Shown here piece after piece: positions 1 to 8,492 of a stretch of 64,000 nucleotides of DNA. Numbering within the stretch: the first letter of the stretch is position 1; each line of letters begins with the position of its first letter. The position numbers and the translations under genes are program-made. The stretch comes from a bacterium (GTDB lineage Bacteria; Elusimicrobiota; Elusimicrobia; Elusimicrobiales; UBA9959): the NCBI GenBank assembly GCA_021789695.1, contig JAJYJH010000007.1:1-64000 (forward strand). The letters are read 5' to 3'. The notes under the pieces are model-generated. The model was not told the DNA's origin. It made no database searches and saw nothing but the letters and a program-made list of their open reading frames with translations.

Positions 1-811
1 ACACGCTGGACATGACGGACATCCATACCGCCTGGGTGGAGCGCCGCTGTGTGCAGGGCAAAGGGCAGGAAGCGGTGCAGCAGGCCATAGACGATATCAG
101 GTGCCGGATGCCGTTCGATTTGTTGGGGATAGATTCCGACAACGGGTCCGAGTTCATAAACACCCACCTGCTGGGATACTGCCAGGCCGAACCGAAACTT
201 CAGTTTACGCGGGGACGTCCCTACAAGAAAGATGATAACGCCCATATCGAGCAGAAGAACTGGACGTATGTCAGGAAACTGCTTGGCTACGGGCGGTTTG
301 AAAGCGCTGCCGCGGTGGCGGCTATCAACGATCTGTACCGCACCGAGCTGCGCTGGTTCCAAAATCTATTCCAGCCGTCAGTCAGGTTGATCAAGAAGGT
401 GCGAGTGGGATCGGAATACAAGCGCGAATACGACGAGCCGCAAACGCCTTTGGACAGGGTAATCGCGTCTGGCGCCGGCAAGCCGGAATCGGTAGCGAAA
501 CCAAAAACCTTGCGCGAGAAGCTGAACCCTTTCAGCCTGTCCGATATTATAGAGCGGAAGTTGGAGCGGATATGGGGGATGCGTTCCAAGGCGCCTAAGC
601 CGAAATGGCTGAGGCGCTGGAAGATGGAATACTACAAGGAAAAGCTTCCCGCGGAGCTGACGTTAAGGCCGGTGATCCCGCACGGAATGGACGTGTATGA
701 AAAAATGGTTAGCCGCGAGAGAGCGCTACAGACTTGGTAGCAGCAAAATCAACCGAAAGGAGGCCTGGCTAGAGGGCTATCCCTTGGGTAACATTCTTAA
801 TTGATTTGACA
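1..811 (+). mobile_element. Right part of an insertion sequence, cut by the window edge
   Basis: The first 740 bases code for a DDE transposase. The following non-coding stretch ends in TTGATTTGACA at 801-811. Ends of the form TGT...ACA are common for rve-type transposases, so I place the right terminus near 811. This is an inference, because the left end is outside the window and the inverted repeat cannot be compared. The last six bases, TTGACA, also form a perfect outward-facing -35 box, but I see no good -10 at the right distance from it. Confidence 0.5.
3..740 (+). CDS. DDE (rve-type) transposase, 5' partial
   Basis: C-terminal part of a transposase with an integrase-type catalytic core. 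The reading frame is open from the first bases of the window, so the true start lies upstream; the first ATG at 12 is internal. The three acidic residues are visible in order: Asp in TLDMTD at the left edge, Asp in GIDSDNGSEF, and Glu in DNAHIEQKNW. The spacing and the basic C-terminal tail fit the IS481/ISNCY-like group with an rve domain, but I cannot assign the exact family. It ends with TAG at 738-740 and is followed by the presumed right end of the element. No frameshift is visible in this part, so it may be functional. Confidence 0.8.
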   Translation, partial: TLDMTDIHTAWVERRCVQGKGQEAVQQAIDDIRCRMPFDLLGIDSDNGSEFINTHLLGYCQAEPKLQFTRGRPYKKDDNAHIEQKNWTYVRKLLGYGRFESAAAVAAINDLYRTELRWFQNLFQPSVRLIKKVRVGSEYKREYDEPQTPLDRVIASGAGKPESVAKPKTLREKLNPFSLSDIIERKLERIWGMRSKAPKPKWLRRWKMEYYKEKLPAELTLRPVIPHGMDVYEKMVSRERALQTW

Positions 812-895
812 GGCGCCGCCGCCCCCGATTCCCCACCTGCGGGCGCGGCAATATTTTGTATCATAAGGCATGGTCCAGTACCCGGAGCCCCGGCC
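741..895. other. Gap between transposase and radical-SAM gene
   Basis: This stretch holds the presumed IS right end (to about 811) and about 85 bases of leader for the next gene. An open frame extends upstream from GTG 896 to a TTG at 806, but those codons lie partly in the IS end and give an alanine/proline-rich segment unlike the family. I therefore regard them as non-coding. A TATCAT at 859-864 could be a -10 box; no matching -35 is clear. Confidence 0.4.
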
Positions 896-2632
896 GTGAA
901 AATAACACTGATCTACCCGCCTTCAGACTGCCTGAACTGCGAGTGCTTCAACCTGCCCAACTTGTCGCTACCGGTCCTGGCCGGCCACCTGCGCGGCCTC
1001 GGCCACGAGGTGCGCATGGCCGACCTGGACGACCCGTTCCACCGCGCGGTGCGCCCGGCCAACCCCGGAGTGGATTTCTCCATACTCGCGCACCCGGACA
1101 AGACCTCCGCTTTCCTCAAAGGCCGCCTCAAGGGGCCGGAGGCGGCCCTGCTGAAGCGCATAGCCGGGCTCCTCGCCGACACGCCGGCGCTTAAAGAGAA
1201 GACCGACCTTTACGGCCTGACCCTCGCCGGCTTCAAGATGAACGCCTTCCTGCTGAACGCCGTCGGGCTCCTGGCCTGGCGGCTCAAGCAGCTGAACCCG
1301 GCGGCGCCGGCGGTGGTCGGCTACAGCGGCGTCTCCCGCGAGGTGTACCACGGCCTCCTCGAGAAATACCACTCGCTCGATTTCGCCGTCTACTCCGGAG
1401 GCGGGCCGCATTTGGCGCGCCTGGCCGACTACGTGCGCAAAGGCCCGGGTTCCGGCGGGCTTCTCTCCACGCTGGAGCGGCGCGGCCGGAAGATAATAGA
1501 CCACGCCGCGCACATACCCGACGAGCTGTCCCGGCCGGATTACGCGGGTTACCCGCTGGAAGGCTATAAAGTGAGCGCCGAACAGCTGCTCGCCCGCTAT
1601 TCCCCGGACGTCCCGTTCAAGGCGGACCTCCTCAAGCGCGCCGGCCCGGGCAAACAGCTGGTGCTGATGTACCGCTTCGAGACCACCTGCCGCGGCCGCT
1701 GCGCCTTCTGCGGCAACGACGGGCGCAGCCCGGCGGCGCCGCCGGACGCGGCGCAGGTCGTGGAGGACCTCGAGCGCATGAAGGCCCTCGGCGCCACCGG
1801 CGTCTACTTCATCAACCCCAATTTCAACAACCGCTACGCTTTCGCCGACGAGCTCTGCGGCAAGATGATAAAGCGCGGCCTGGACCTGCTCTGGTGCGAC
1901 TGCGTAAATTTCCGGGAACTGGACAAGCCGCTGCTGCGCAAGATGCGCGCGGCCGGGGCCGTCAAACTGACCTTCGGCATGGAGACGGGGAGCCCCAGGA
2001 TGCTGCGCTACATCCGCAAGGGCGTGCTGCCGCCGAAGATAGAGGAATGCCTGAAGATCTCCCACGAGCTCGGCATCTGGAACCACATCGAGCTGATCGG
2101 CGGCCTGCCCACCGAAACGGAAGCCGACATCGGCGAGACCGTCTCGTTCCTAAGGCGCAACGCCGCGCACATAGACGCCTACTCCATAAACCCGTTCTTT
2201 CTCTACTCGACCTCGCCGTTCGGACGCGAGCCGAAGAAATTCGGGCTGCGTCTGCGCCGCGCGGCCCCCGGAACCGAGATGGACCTCTTCTCGGCGGTGG
2301 AGACCCCCAACAACTTCTCCGAGAAGTTCGACGAGATAAGCGGCCTGACGTTCGAGCAGAAGGACGCCCAGATACGGCGTTCCACCCGGATACTCGCGGA
2401 AACGGTCAAGGAAGTGGCCTCCGAGAGAGCGATAGATTTCGAGCATATCCATCTGTTGATGTACCTCTACTCCATTTTCGGCCACGGCAGGAAGGACCTG
2501 ATCCGCCGTATCTTCGGCCTGCTGACGCGCAGGTTCAAGCCGTACAACCTCGACGAGTTCCTTTCCTCGGTGCACTTCCGCAAGCACGACTACGACAGGG
2601 TGCTGAAGGCAAAGAAGGAGGGCCGGGGCTAG
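896..2632 (+). CDS. B12-binding-type radical SAM protein
   Basis: 578-residue radical-SAM enzyme with an N-terminal segment of the cobalamin-binding (Rossmann-like) type: KITLIYPP followed by LPVLAGHLRGLGHEV, residues about 1-150. The [4Fe-4S] motif is Cys265-x3-Cys269-x2-Cys272 (TTCRGRCAFC). Later come the typical elongator-like segments FGMETGSPRMLRYIRKG and ELIGGLPTETE. I chose GTG 896 because GGAG sits 8 bases upstream and MKITLIYPP is the usual family start. The gene is followed 14 bases later by a second radical-SAM gene and points towards the Hxs-like operon on the other strand. The substrate is unknown; a methylation or other peptide modification linked to that operon is possible but unproven. 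Confidence 0.8.
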   Translation: MKITLIYPPSDCLNCECFNLPNLSLPVLAGHLRGLGHEVRMADLDDPFHRAVRPANPGVDFSILAHPDKTSAFLKGRLKGPEAALLKRIAGLLADTPALKEKTDLYGLTLAGFKMNAFLLNAVGLLAWRLKQLNPAAPAVVGYSGVSREVYHGLLEKYHSLDFAVYSGGGPHLARLADYVRKGPGSGGLLSTLERRGRKIIDHAAHIPDELSRPDYAGYPLEGYKVSAEQLLARYSPDVPFKADLLKRAGPGKQLVLMYRFETTCRGRCAFCGNDGRSPAAPPDAAQVVEDLERMKALGATGVYFINPNFNNRYAFADELCGKMIKRGLDLLWCDCVNFRELDKPLLRKMRAAGAVKLTFGMETGSPRMLRYIRKGVLPPKIEECLKISHELGIWNHIELIGGLPTETEADIGETVSFLRRNAAHIDAYSINPFFLYSTSPFGREPKKFGLRLRRAAPGTEMDLFSAVETPNNFSEKFDEISGLTFEQKDAQIRRSTRILAETVKEVASERAIDFEHIHLLMYLYSIFGHGRKDLIRRIFGLLTRRFKPYNLDEFLSSVHFRKHDYDRVLKAKKEGRG

Positions 2633-2646
2633 CGCCCGGCGCCGTC

Positions 2647-3600
2647 ATGAAAGAACCGGTGTCCCGCCGCAGGCTGTACGGGGAAGCCAAGATAGGCGGC
2701 ATGGCCGACGTGCCGGTCATCCGCATCACCAGCGCCTGCAACCACAAGTGCGTGTTCTGCTCCGCGCCACATACGCCGGTCTACCCCCGGGCGGTCTCCA
2801 GGAAGATCATAGACCGGCACCGCGACACGATCTCAATAGAGGGCGGTGAGCCGACGCTCTCCAAGGACCTGGCGGACTGGGTGAGGTACGCCAAAAAAAA
2901 GAACTGCCGGGACATCATTGTCTGCACCAACGCAGCGCGCATGGGGGACGGCGCCTACGTGCGGGAGCTGCTGGACGCCGGCGTAACTTTGTTCAACGTC
3001 AACTTCCCGGCCCACACCGCGGCGCTCTACGACCGCTTCACCGGCACGCGCGGCCAGTTCCGGAGCAGGGTGGAGGCGTTGCGCAACCTGCTGCGTCTGG
3101 CCGGCCCCCGCGGCGTCCGCATAACGCTGGTGGTGCACTCCGGCATAGTCGGGCAACTGCCGGCCTACGCCGGCTTCGTGGCCAGTACCTTCCCCGGCCT
3201 CTTCTACCTGGAGCTGAACCTGGCGAAGGTGCTCGGCAACGTGGTGGACAGGACGGCGCTTGTCCCGCGCCTGGGCGCGCTGGAGCCCTACCTGGCCGGG
3301 GCGCTGAGGGTACTCTCCTTCGCGAAGGTGGGGTTCATAACGGACGGGTTCCCGCTGTGCCGCCTGCCGGGCTACGAGACCTCCTCCATAGACGTGTACA
3401 AGAAACTCAACGGCATAGAAGAGTTCCTGTCGGAGAAGCGGCACAGCCCGCGCTGCGAGAACTGCTCGCTGCTGAGCCTCTGCGCCGGGCCACGGGCGGA
3501 CTACCTGGAATTGTACGGGGATTCCGAGCTGAAGCCCTCCAAGGCCGATCCGGCCGCCATACTGGCCACCGGCCGCAAGGCAGGGTTCCTGCGGTTCTAG
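2647..3600 (+). CDS. Radical SAM protein with C-terminal SPASM/twitch-like cysteines
   Basis: 317-residue radical-SAM protein. The cluster motif is Cys31-x3-Cys35-x2-Cys38 (ACNHKCVFC), and IEGGEPTLSKD is the GGEP motif. The C-terminus has PLCRLPGYE and RCENCSLLSLCAGPRADY, cysteines that could bind an auxiliary cluster. The tail CxxC...CAG-x-RADYxxxYGxxExKP closely resembles that of the protein at 7482-8492, so the two are probably paralogues. It begins 14 bases after the B12-type radical-SAM gene and ends 7 bases before the convergent protease-like gene, so both arms of the cluster meet here. Target unknown; peptide maturation is inferred from context. Confidence 0.75.
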   Translation: MKEPVSRRRLYGEAKIGGMADVPVIRITSACNHKCVFCSAPHTPVYPRAVSRKIIDRHRDTISIEGGEPTLSKDLADWVRYAKKKNCRDIIVCTNAARMGDGAYVRELLDAGVTLFNVNFPAHTAALYDRFTGTRGQFRSRVEALRNLLRLAGPRGVRITLVVHSGIVGQLPAYAGFVASTFPGLFYLELNLAKVLGNVVDRTALVPRLGALEPYLAGALRVLSFAKVGFITDGFPLCRLPGYETSSIDVYKKLNGIEEFLSEKRHSPRCENCSLLSLCAGPRADYLELYGDSELKPSKADPAAILATGRKAGFLRF

Positions 3601-3607
3601 GCCGGCG

Positions 3608-4819
3608 TCACCACAGCCCCAGCCTTCTGAGCACGGTGAAGAGATTGCCGTCGAAGGCCAGCTGGAAAAGGCAGCCGGCGAAGATCCAGACGGCGAAGGC
3701 CTCGCCCTTCATTATCTCTATCTTCGGGTTCTCGCGCGGAATGCGCGTCACCCATTCCCGAAGCAGCTCGGTCTCTTCCGGGCTTATGCCGTCCCTGAAC
3801 GAGTCCTCGAAGGCGTCCTTGAAGTACGCGTCCCTTCTGACTATCTGCGCGTACCTGGAAGAAAGTATCATGCCGGGCTCCAGCTCGGCGGCGGAAACCT
3901 CCACCATGCTGAACCTCTCCATCAGGTAGACCAGCGCGAACCGCCCCACCCCCAGTATCACGCCGAACCGCAGCACGTCAAGGGCCGCGTACCTGACGTT
4001 CTGGAGCAACTGCCCCTTGAAATAGAACAGGCCGGCCAGCAGGTACGCGGGGTAGAAGAAAGTCAGGAAGCGCCTGAACCCCGGCCTGGAAAAATACCGG
4101 GAGAGCTTGTCCCAGCCTATGAACATCGCGAAGTAGAGCAGCTCGGGGTCCGGGACCAGCCGCTGCAGCCGCCCGGCGAAGCCGTAATTGGCAAGCTGGC
4201 GCACGAAAAAGACGGCCAGGACGGCCAGGACGTTCAGCGCCAGCTTCCAGGCGCTGCCGCCGCCGACGCCGCGCAGCCTGCCGGCGGCGTCCTTCTTTAT
4301 CTCGGCCCAGCGCGTCAGCGTACGGCCGTCCCTTTCCCTCCAGGCGCGGTAGAGACCGGCGAGGAACCTGAAACTGTAGTAAAGACCGGCGATCAGGAAG
4401 GAATTTATCAGCACCGAAAGCCAGAGCATCCCCGGAAAGCCCCTGATCCGGTAGTTCATCAGCGGCAGCAACGCCAGGCTGGTCATAAAAAACTTGGCGT
4501 CTCCGGCCGGCCAGATCTCCGCGTACCAGAGGAAGATCCCGACCGCGAAGGAGAGCGCCAGGTTCGTCGCGAAAGCGTAATAGAACCTGCTGCCGACGTA
4601 GTCCGACGAAGCGCCGGCCGCGCCAAGCGCGGTCTCCGCCGCGTACAGCGCCAGGAACAGCAGCAGCGCCTTCAGCCCGGCCACAATCATCTTGTTGGGG
4701 ATCTTCTTAAACCTGAGATCGTTGACCACGATTTTCCAACCCCACCAGAGGAAGAAGAGCAGCAGGGCGGCCCGGTAGGCCGTCAACCTGTGAAACAGCA
4801 GCGCGAGGTCGCGGGTCAT
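3608..4819 (-). CDS. Prepilin peptidase-like (A24) intramembrane aspartyl protease
   Basis: 403-residue polytopic membrane protein. The first helix runs into VVNDLRFKKIPN (Asp34) and a later helix into EIWPAGDAKFF (Asp107). These match the two catalytic aspartates of A24 prepilin peptidases (D after TM1, and the GxGD-K region), although the first glycine of GxGD is Pro-Ala here. No N-methyltransferase domain with zinc cysteines is seen. After residue about 125 there are more hydrophobic segments and a cytoplasmic-looking tail that is not typical of PilD. It is the last gene of the 12-gene minus-strand operon, 25 bases after its neighbour. I infer a role in cutting a leader or signal anchor of a product of the operon. 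A pilin-specific enzyme is the alternative, but no pilins are nearby. Confidence 0.65.
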   Translation of the reverse strand: MTRDLALLFHRLTAYRAALLLFFLWWGWKIVVNDLRFKKIPNKMIVAGLKALLLFLALYAAETALGAAGASSDYVGSRFYYAFATNLALSFAVGIFLWYAEIWPAGDAKFFMTSLALLPLMNYRIRGFPGMLWLSVLINSFLIAGLYYSFRFLAGLYRAWRERDGRTLTRWAEIKKDAAGRLRGVGGGSAWKLALNVLAVLAVFFVRQLANYGFAGRLQRLVPDPELLYFAMFIGWDKLSRYFSRPGFRRFLTFFYPAYLLAGLFYFKGQLLQNVRYAALDVLRFGVILGVGRFALVYLMERFSMVEVSAAELEPGMILSSRYAQIVRRDAYFKDAFEDSFRDGISPEETELLREWVTRIPRENPKIEIMKGEAFAVWIFAGCLFQLAFDGNLFTVLRRLGLW

Positions 4820-4844
4820 GATAGCGTGGACGGGACAGGGCGCG

Positions 4845-5702
4845 TCACAGGAAATAGACCTCCGAGAAACGCCCGTCCCTGCGCATCGATACTACGTTCT
4901 TCCTGCCGCCGACGGCGCCTATCCTTTTCAGCAGGGCGGCCCGCGGACCCGGAGGCGGCAGGAAGGAGCCGGAGGACTTCTTCGGCAGGAAATGAGTCTT
5001 TTCGTCCTCGCACGTCTTGCCTCCGGGATAAAGCCTGGTGACCCTGACGTAGTGGGCCGCGCCTTCCACGCGGTGGCGCCTTACAAACTTCCTCTCCTCC
5101 GGGCGAAGGCCGGCCCCGCCGTCGAAGGGTAACTTGGCGTATATCTTGAACGAGCGCGGGCCGTTCCGGAAGAAATCCGCGCCGAGGAACATCATGTTCT
5201 CGGCGGCGCGGTGTATGTAGTCCCAGTCCCCGCGACCGATCGTCCCGGCTATCAGCTTGGCCGTTCTGACGCTCACCTTCCTGAAGCAGAAATAGACGGT
5301 TATCTTCTCCACCGACGGGAGCGAGAAGCCCCATTCGGCGCTGACTATGGTGTGGGGGAAGACCATCCCGGTCCCCTCCACTCTCCGGACGAAATCCCGG
5401 AGGAAACCCGCGGAGGCGGGACCGAAGCCGGACAGTTCCATCAGCTCCAGCGCCCTGCCGGCGTAGAGCAGCCCGAGCTTCCTGCTGCGGCGCAACTCAG
5501 GGCGGTAATAGATATAGTGCACGAACCTCGCTCTGACCGGCGAATCGAACGGGATGGAACTTTCGTACTCCGAGATGCTGAGGTAACGGGAGTTCCTCTC
5601 GCAAACGGCCACCAGGTCCGAAGCGAGCCGCCGGCAGGCCTGCCCGGCCCCAAAAGCCTCCCCGAGGCGGCCGAGGCTGGTCAGCAGCTCCGGTCCGTTC
5701 AT
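4845..5702 (-). CDS. Unrecognised protein, possible ABBA-type prenyltransferase
   Basis: 285 residues, no signal peptide and no membrane helix. I chose ATG 5702, four codons inside the longest frame, because it forms an ATGA overlap with the stop of the PP-loop gene. I do not recognise the family with confidence. The alternation of hydrophobic strands with charged helices, and the pair ITVYFCFRKVS and FLGADFFRNGPRSFKIYAKLPF, recall the strand pattern of ABBA aromatic/cyanobactin prenyltransferases, which would fit a RiPP cluster. That is a weak resemblance by eye only. The C-terminal 60 residues are basic and proline-rich. It lies between the PP-loop ATPase and the protease gene in one operon. 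Confidence 0.45.
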   Translation of the reverse strand: MNGPELLTSLGRLGEAFGAGQACRRLASDLVAVCERNSRYLSISEYESSIPFDSPVRARFVHYIYYRPELRRSRKLGLLYAGRALELMELSGFGPASAGFLRDFVRRVEGTGMVFPHTIVSAEWGFSLPSVEKITVYFCFRKVSVRTAKLIAGTIGRGDWDYIHRAAENMMFLGADFFRNGPRSFKIYAKLPFDGGAGLRPEERKFVRRHRVEGAAHYVRVTRLYPGGKTCEDEKTHFLPKKSSGSFLPPPGPRAALLKRIGAVGGRKNVVSMRRDGRFSEVYFL

Positions 5703-6364
5703 CCCAGCTTCCACTCCAGCACTTCCAGGTGCCGTTCGCCGCCGGGCGTTTCCACCGGTCTGCTCTTCAGCACCTTCAATCTTCGCTTGAGGAGGGGCCC
5801 CTTCAGCACCAGCGTCTGGAAATCGAAATTATCGGGGTCCATCCCCTTCTTCTCCTGTTCTTCGAGATAGTTCATGAAGGCGCCGCCCGCGCGTTTGCCC
5901 AGAAAGCCCCTAGCCTCCATGCCCACAACTCTGGTTATCAGCATCTCGAGGCCATTCCGCAGAGCCTCCCTGAATGCGTCGGCGGGGCTGTCGCCAAGCA
6001 GCGGGTAGACGCAGGGCGTGCCGCGCACCTTTTTCGGGAACGCGCCGCTTCCGCCGGAGGGCCCGGAGAGGCCGATATAAAAGGCGCCAGGTTTTCCCGC
6101 TTTCACCGAAGCCGCGCGCAGCGCGCGGCCTATAAGGGAGGCTTCGTCCCTGAATTTGGAGACCTTCTGGACGTAAGGCTTGAGGCCCATTCCCGCCGCC
6201 AGTTCCCTGATCAGGCGCGGATTGCGGAAATCGTTGAAGAATCCGAAGTGCTTCTTCCCCCCGTCAAGGTACAGCAGTCCGGAGACTTCAGTCTTGTCCC
6301 CCAGGGCCCGCATCAGGGTCAGATGGCTGTCTTTCCCGCCGCTGAAAGCGACTATCGTTCTCAT
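5699..6364 (-). CDS. PP-loop ATPase, diphthine-ammonia ligase (Dph6/DUF71) family
   Basis: 221-residue adenine-nucleotide alpha-hydrolase type protein. The P-loop SGGKDS is at residues 8-13, right at the N-terminus as in Dph6-like enzymes, followed by the family-like sequence SGLLYLDGGKKHFGFF and the C-terminal half with PLLGDSPADAF and ITRVVGMEARGFLGK. Members activate a carboxylate with ATP to form an amide. In bacteria, which lack diphthamide, the substrate is generally unknown. AAGGAG lies 8 bases before the start. In this operon of peptide-modifying enzymes it is a candidate for amidating or ligating a group onto the precursor or a cofactor; this is inference. Confidence 0.75.
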   Translation of the reverse strand: MRTIVAFSGGKDSHLTLMRALGDKTEVSGLLYLDGGKKHFGFFNDFRNPRLIRELAAGMGLKPYVQKVSKFRDEASLIGRALRAASVKAGKPGAFYIGLSGPSGGSGAFPKKVRGTPCVYPLLGDSPADAFREALRNGLEMLITRVVGMEARGFLGKRAGGAFMNYLEEQEKKGMDPDNFDFQTLVLKGPLLKRRLKVLKSRPVETPGGERHLEVLEWKLG

Positions 6365-6400
6365 AGGAGCGTCTCCTTGCGCTGGCCCGGGCCGCGCGGC

Positions 6401-7489
6401 TCAGCCGCCATACGCGGCCTCCACCATGCCGTACACTGCCTTCACGTAGGCGAAATATCTTCCGTCCGAAGAGGACTTTTTAAGGAGCTCCTTGAAAAAG
6501 GCCTCCACCCTGCGCGTACGGTAGGCGTACGGGGCGTGGCCGTCGCTCAGGCCGCCGATGACGTAGTAGCCGGCCACGCACGAACCGCAGGCCTTCGACG
6601 GGAACGAGCAGTCCCGAAACCTCTTACGGAGGCCGCGGCGCGCGGCGCCTATCCTTATACGGCCTATATAGCGCCTGTAGTCCACGAAGCCGAAGGGATA
6701 GAGAGAATAGCTGCCGTCGGGGTAAAGTTCCAGGTCGCGGTAGAGCGGGCACGAGAACTTTTCTCGCGAGCCGGAACAGACCAGCATATCTAGGAAAGTC
6801 TCCAGGAAGACGAAATCCCCGGCCCGTATGCCACGCTCTATGTGGCGCAGCACCTTCTCTAAGCCATCGCGGAACAAGGCGAAGCTCTCCTCCGTCCAGC
6901 CATGCCCATGGACGCATTCCACGTCCACCACCCTGAAACCGGCCTTTACGACCTTCTTAAAGTCCCCGAGGACGGTGCCGGCCTTCTGCGGATGGACGCA
7001 GTAGAGCGCCACCAGGCTCTTCCCGGCCAAGGCTTCCGCGGCCAGGGCGCTCTTCCGCCTGACCGCGCCGTACGAACCGGCTCCGCCGGGGAAGACGCGC
7101 GTGTGGTCGTGCGCCTCTCGGCCGCCGGAGAAACTTATGGCGAGGCCGACGCCGTTCTCCCTCAGCCAGGCCAGTTTTTCCCCGTCGAGCGGCACGGCGC
7201 TGGTGGCCACGGTAATGAAAAGCTTTTTCCGGGCTTTCCCGTTGGCCTTCCTGGCGTAGGCGACTATCTCTTTGAGCAGCTGGTACCTAAGGAACGGCTC
7301 CCCCCCGTAGAGTTCCAGCCTCTTGCGCTCCCCCGGACTGGACAAGAAGAGGTCCACCGCGCGGGCCGCGTCCCCGAAACTCATGGTGAGCCCCAGGCCC
7401 TTGTCTATGAAACAATGCCTGCAGCGAAGCGCGCAGTCCGACGTGAGCGCCAGTTTGAGCTTTTGTATCTCCTTATTGAACTCAGGCAT
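6401..7489 (-). CDS. Radical SAM/SPASM-type protein
   Basis: 362 residues. Radical-SAM motif Cys19-x3-Cys23-x2-Cys26 (DCALRCRHC), followed by RLELYGGEPFLRY. The C-terminal part carries cysteines in FSCPLYRDLELYPDG and CSFPSKACGSCVAGYY, which fit a SPASM or twitch domain holding an auxiliary cluster. The start overlaps the stop of the preceding radical-SAM gene by 8 bases, so the two are translationally coupled. It is the fourth radical-SAM gene of the minus-strand operon. Substrate unknown; maturation of the HXS-repeat peptide or of another operon product is inferred. Confidence 0.75.
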   Translation of the reverse strand: MPEFNKEIQKLKLALTSDCALRCRHCFIDKGLGLTMSFGDAARAVDLFLSSPGERKRLELYGGEPFLRYQLLKEIVAYARKANGKARKKLFITVATSAVPLDGEKLAWLRENGVGLAISFSGGREAHDHTRVFPGGAGSYGAVRRKSALAAEALAGKSLVALYCVHPQKAGTVLGDFKKVVKAGFRVVDVECVHGHGWTEESFALFRDGLEKVLRHIERGIRAGDFVFLETFLDMLVCSGSREKFSCPLYRDLELYPDGSYSLYPFGFVDYRRYIGRIRIGAARRGLRKRFRDCSFPSKACGSCVAGYYVIGGLSDGHAPYAYRTRRVEAFFKELLKKSSSDGRYFAYVKAVYGMVEAAYGG

Positions 7490-8492
7490 AGTAGGGCTTC
7501 AGCGCGAAAGAGGAAGGCTTGACGCGCACCGGCTTGAACTCCTCCTCCCCGTAGCGCTGGGCGTAGGCCCGCTCGAAGCCGGCGCAGACCCTGCAATAGG
7601 CGCAACTCCGGCATTTGACGGACTTCATCCTCAGGCGCTCGGTAACCATGGTGTACATGCGCCCCACGTGCGTCTCCTCGGGCAGGAACAGGTCGTCGTC
7701 GTTCTCCGGCAGTTCCCAGTCCTTCATCAGGTTGGCGTGCCCTGGCATCAGGCAGGGCAGGTAATTGCTCAAAAACCGGAACGCAGGCCTCACGCCGCTG
7801 GCGGCGAAGACCTCCACAGCTTCGCGCACGTAGGGGACCTGCTCCGAGTACCGGGCCACCAGCCGCCCGAGCTGGTGCTCAGCCGCCCCCATGCAGTGCG
7901 TGGCAATCAGGTGTATGGAATCGGTCGGAAAGCTTTCCAGCACGAACCCCACGAAGGCTGGCAGGTCCTTGTAGTTCAGCGCTGTAACCGCGCTGTTGAC
8001 GTTAAGGTAGACGCCGAGGCCTGAAAGATTGTCGCAGGCCCGGCAGGCCTTAGCGAAAGAGCCCTTAACCCCGGTGACGGCGTCGTGCGCGGCGGCGGTG
8101 CGTCCCTGCAGCGAGATGCTGGCGGTGTTCAGACCGCTCTCCACGAGCTCGCGCGCGTAGGCGTGGTCCGCCAGTTTTATGCCGTTGGAGATCACCTGCA
8201 CGGCGGGATAGCCTATCTTCCTGGCCAGCCGTACGAGCCGCGGCAGCTCCTCGTAGACGGTGGGCTCGCCGCCGATGAACTGCACCATCCGGGAGCCGTT
8301 CTTGTAGGAGAGCAGCAGGCGGTCGGCGGCCTGTTTCAGGCGCAGGTCCGGGTGGCGGCGCCACTCCTCCATGTCCGGAGAACTGTAGCAGAAGACGCAC
8401 CTGGCGTTGCAGGAATAGTTCAAGGTCAGCTCGCAGACCTTCATGCGCGCCCGCGGCCAGCCGAACTTTTTTTCAGCTTCGCTCACTAACAT
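7482..8492 (-). CDS. Radical SAM protein with SPASM-like tail
   Basis: 336 residues starting at ATG 8492, which overlaps the stop of the upstream HxsB-like gene (TGATG). The frame continues upstream but only through the coding region of that gene. Motif Cys28-x3-Cys32-x2-Cys35 (SCNARCVFC), VQFIGGEPTVYEE, and a C-terminal CRSCAYCRVCAG followed by ERAYAQRYGEEEFKP. The tail and LPCLMPGH resemble the plus-strand protein at 2647-3600. In canonical Hxs systems the second maturase is HxsC, which I remember as having CNNxCxxCSQPP. That signature is not seen here, so I do not call this HxsC, though it could fill the same role. Confidence 0.75.
   Translation of the reverse strand: MLVSEAEKKFGWPRARMKVCELTLNYSCNARCVFCYSSPDMEEWRRHPDLRLKQAADRLLLSYKNGSRMVQFIGGEPTVYEELPRLVRLARKIGYPAVQVISNGIKLADHAYARELVESGLNTASISLQGRTAAAHDAVTGVKGSFAKACRACDNLSGLGVYLNVNSAVTALNYKDLPAFVGFVLESFPTDSIHLIATHCMGAAEHQLGRLVARYSEQVPYVREAVEVFAASGVRPAFRFLSNYLPCLMPGHANLMKDWELPENDDDLFLPEETHVGRMYTMVTERLRMKSVKCRSCAYCRVCAGFERAYAQRYGEEEFKPVRVKPSSFALKPYYA

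Noticed and set aside
806-895. Upstream TTG start for the B12 radical-SAM protein
   Set aside because: It would begin inside the insertion-sequence end and add 30 residues of Ala/Pro type; GTG 896 has a ribosome-binding site and matches the family start.
968-2086. Long minus-strand open frame (372 codons) opposite the B12 radical-SAM gene
   Set aside because: It is the antisense of a clear coding region in GC-rich DNA; the translated product is Val/Ala/Gly/Arg-rich with no known motif.
7482-8492. Naming this radical-SAM protein HxsC
   Set aside because: The HxsC-type CNNxCxxCSQPP and ITGGEPT context I remember is absent; position alone is not enough.
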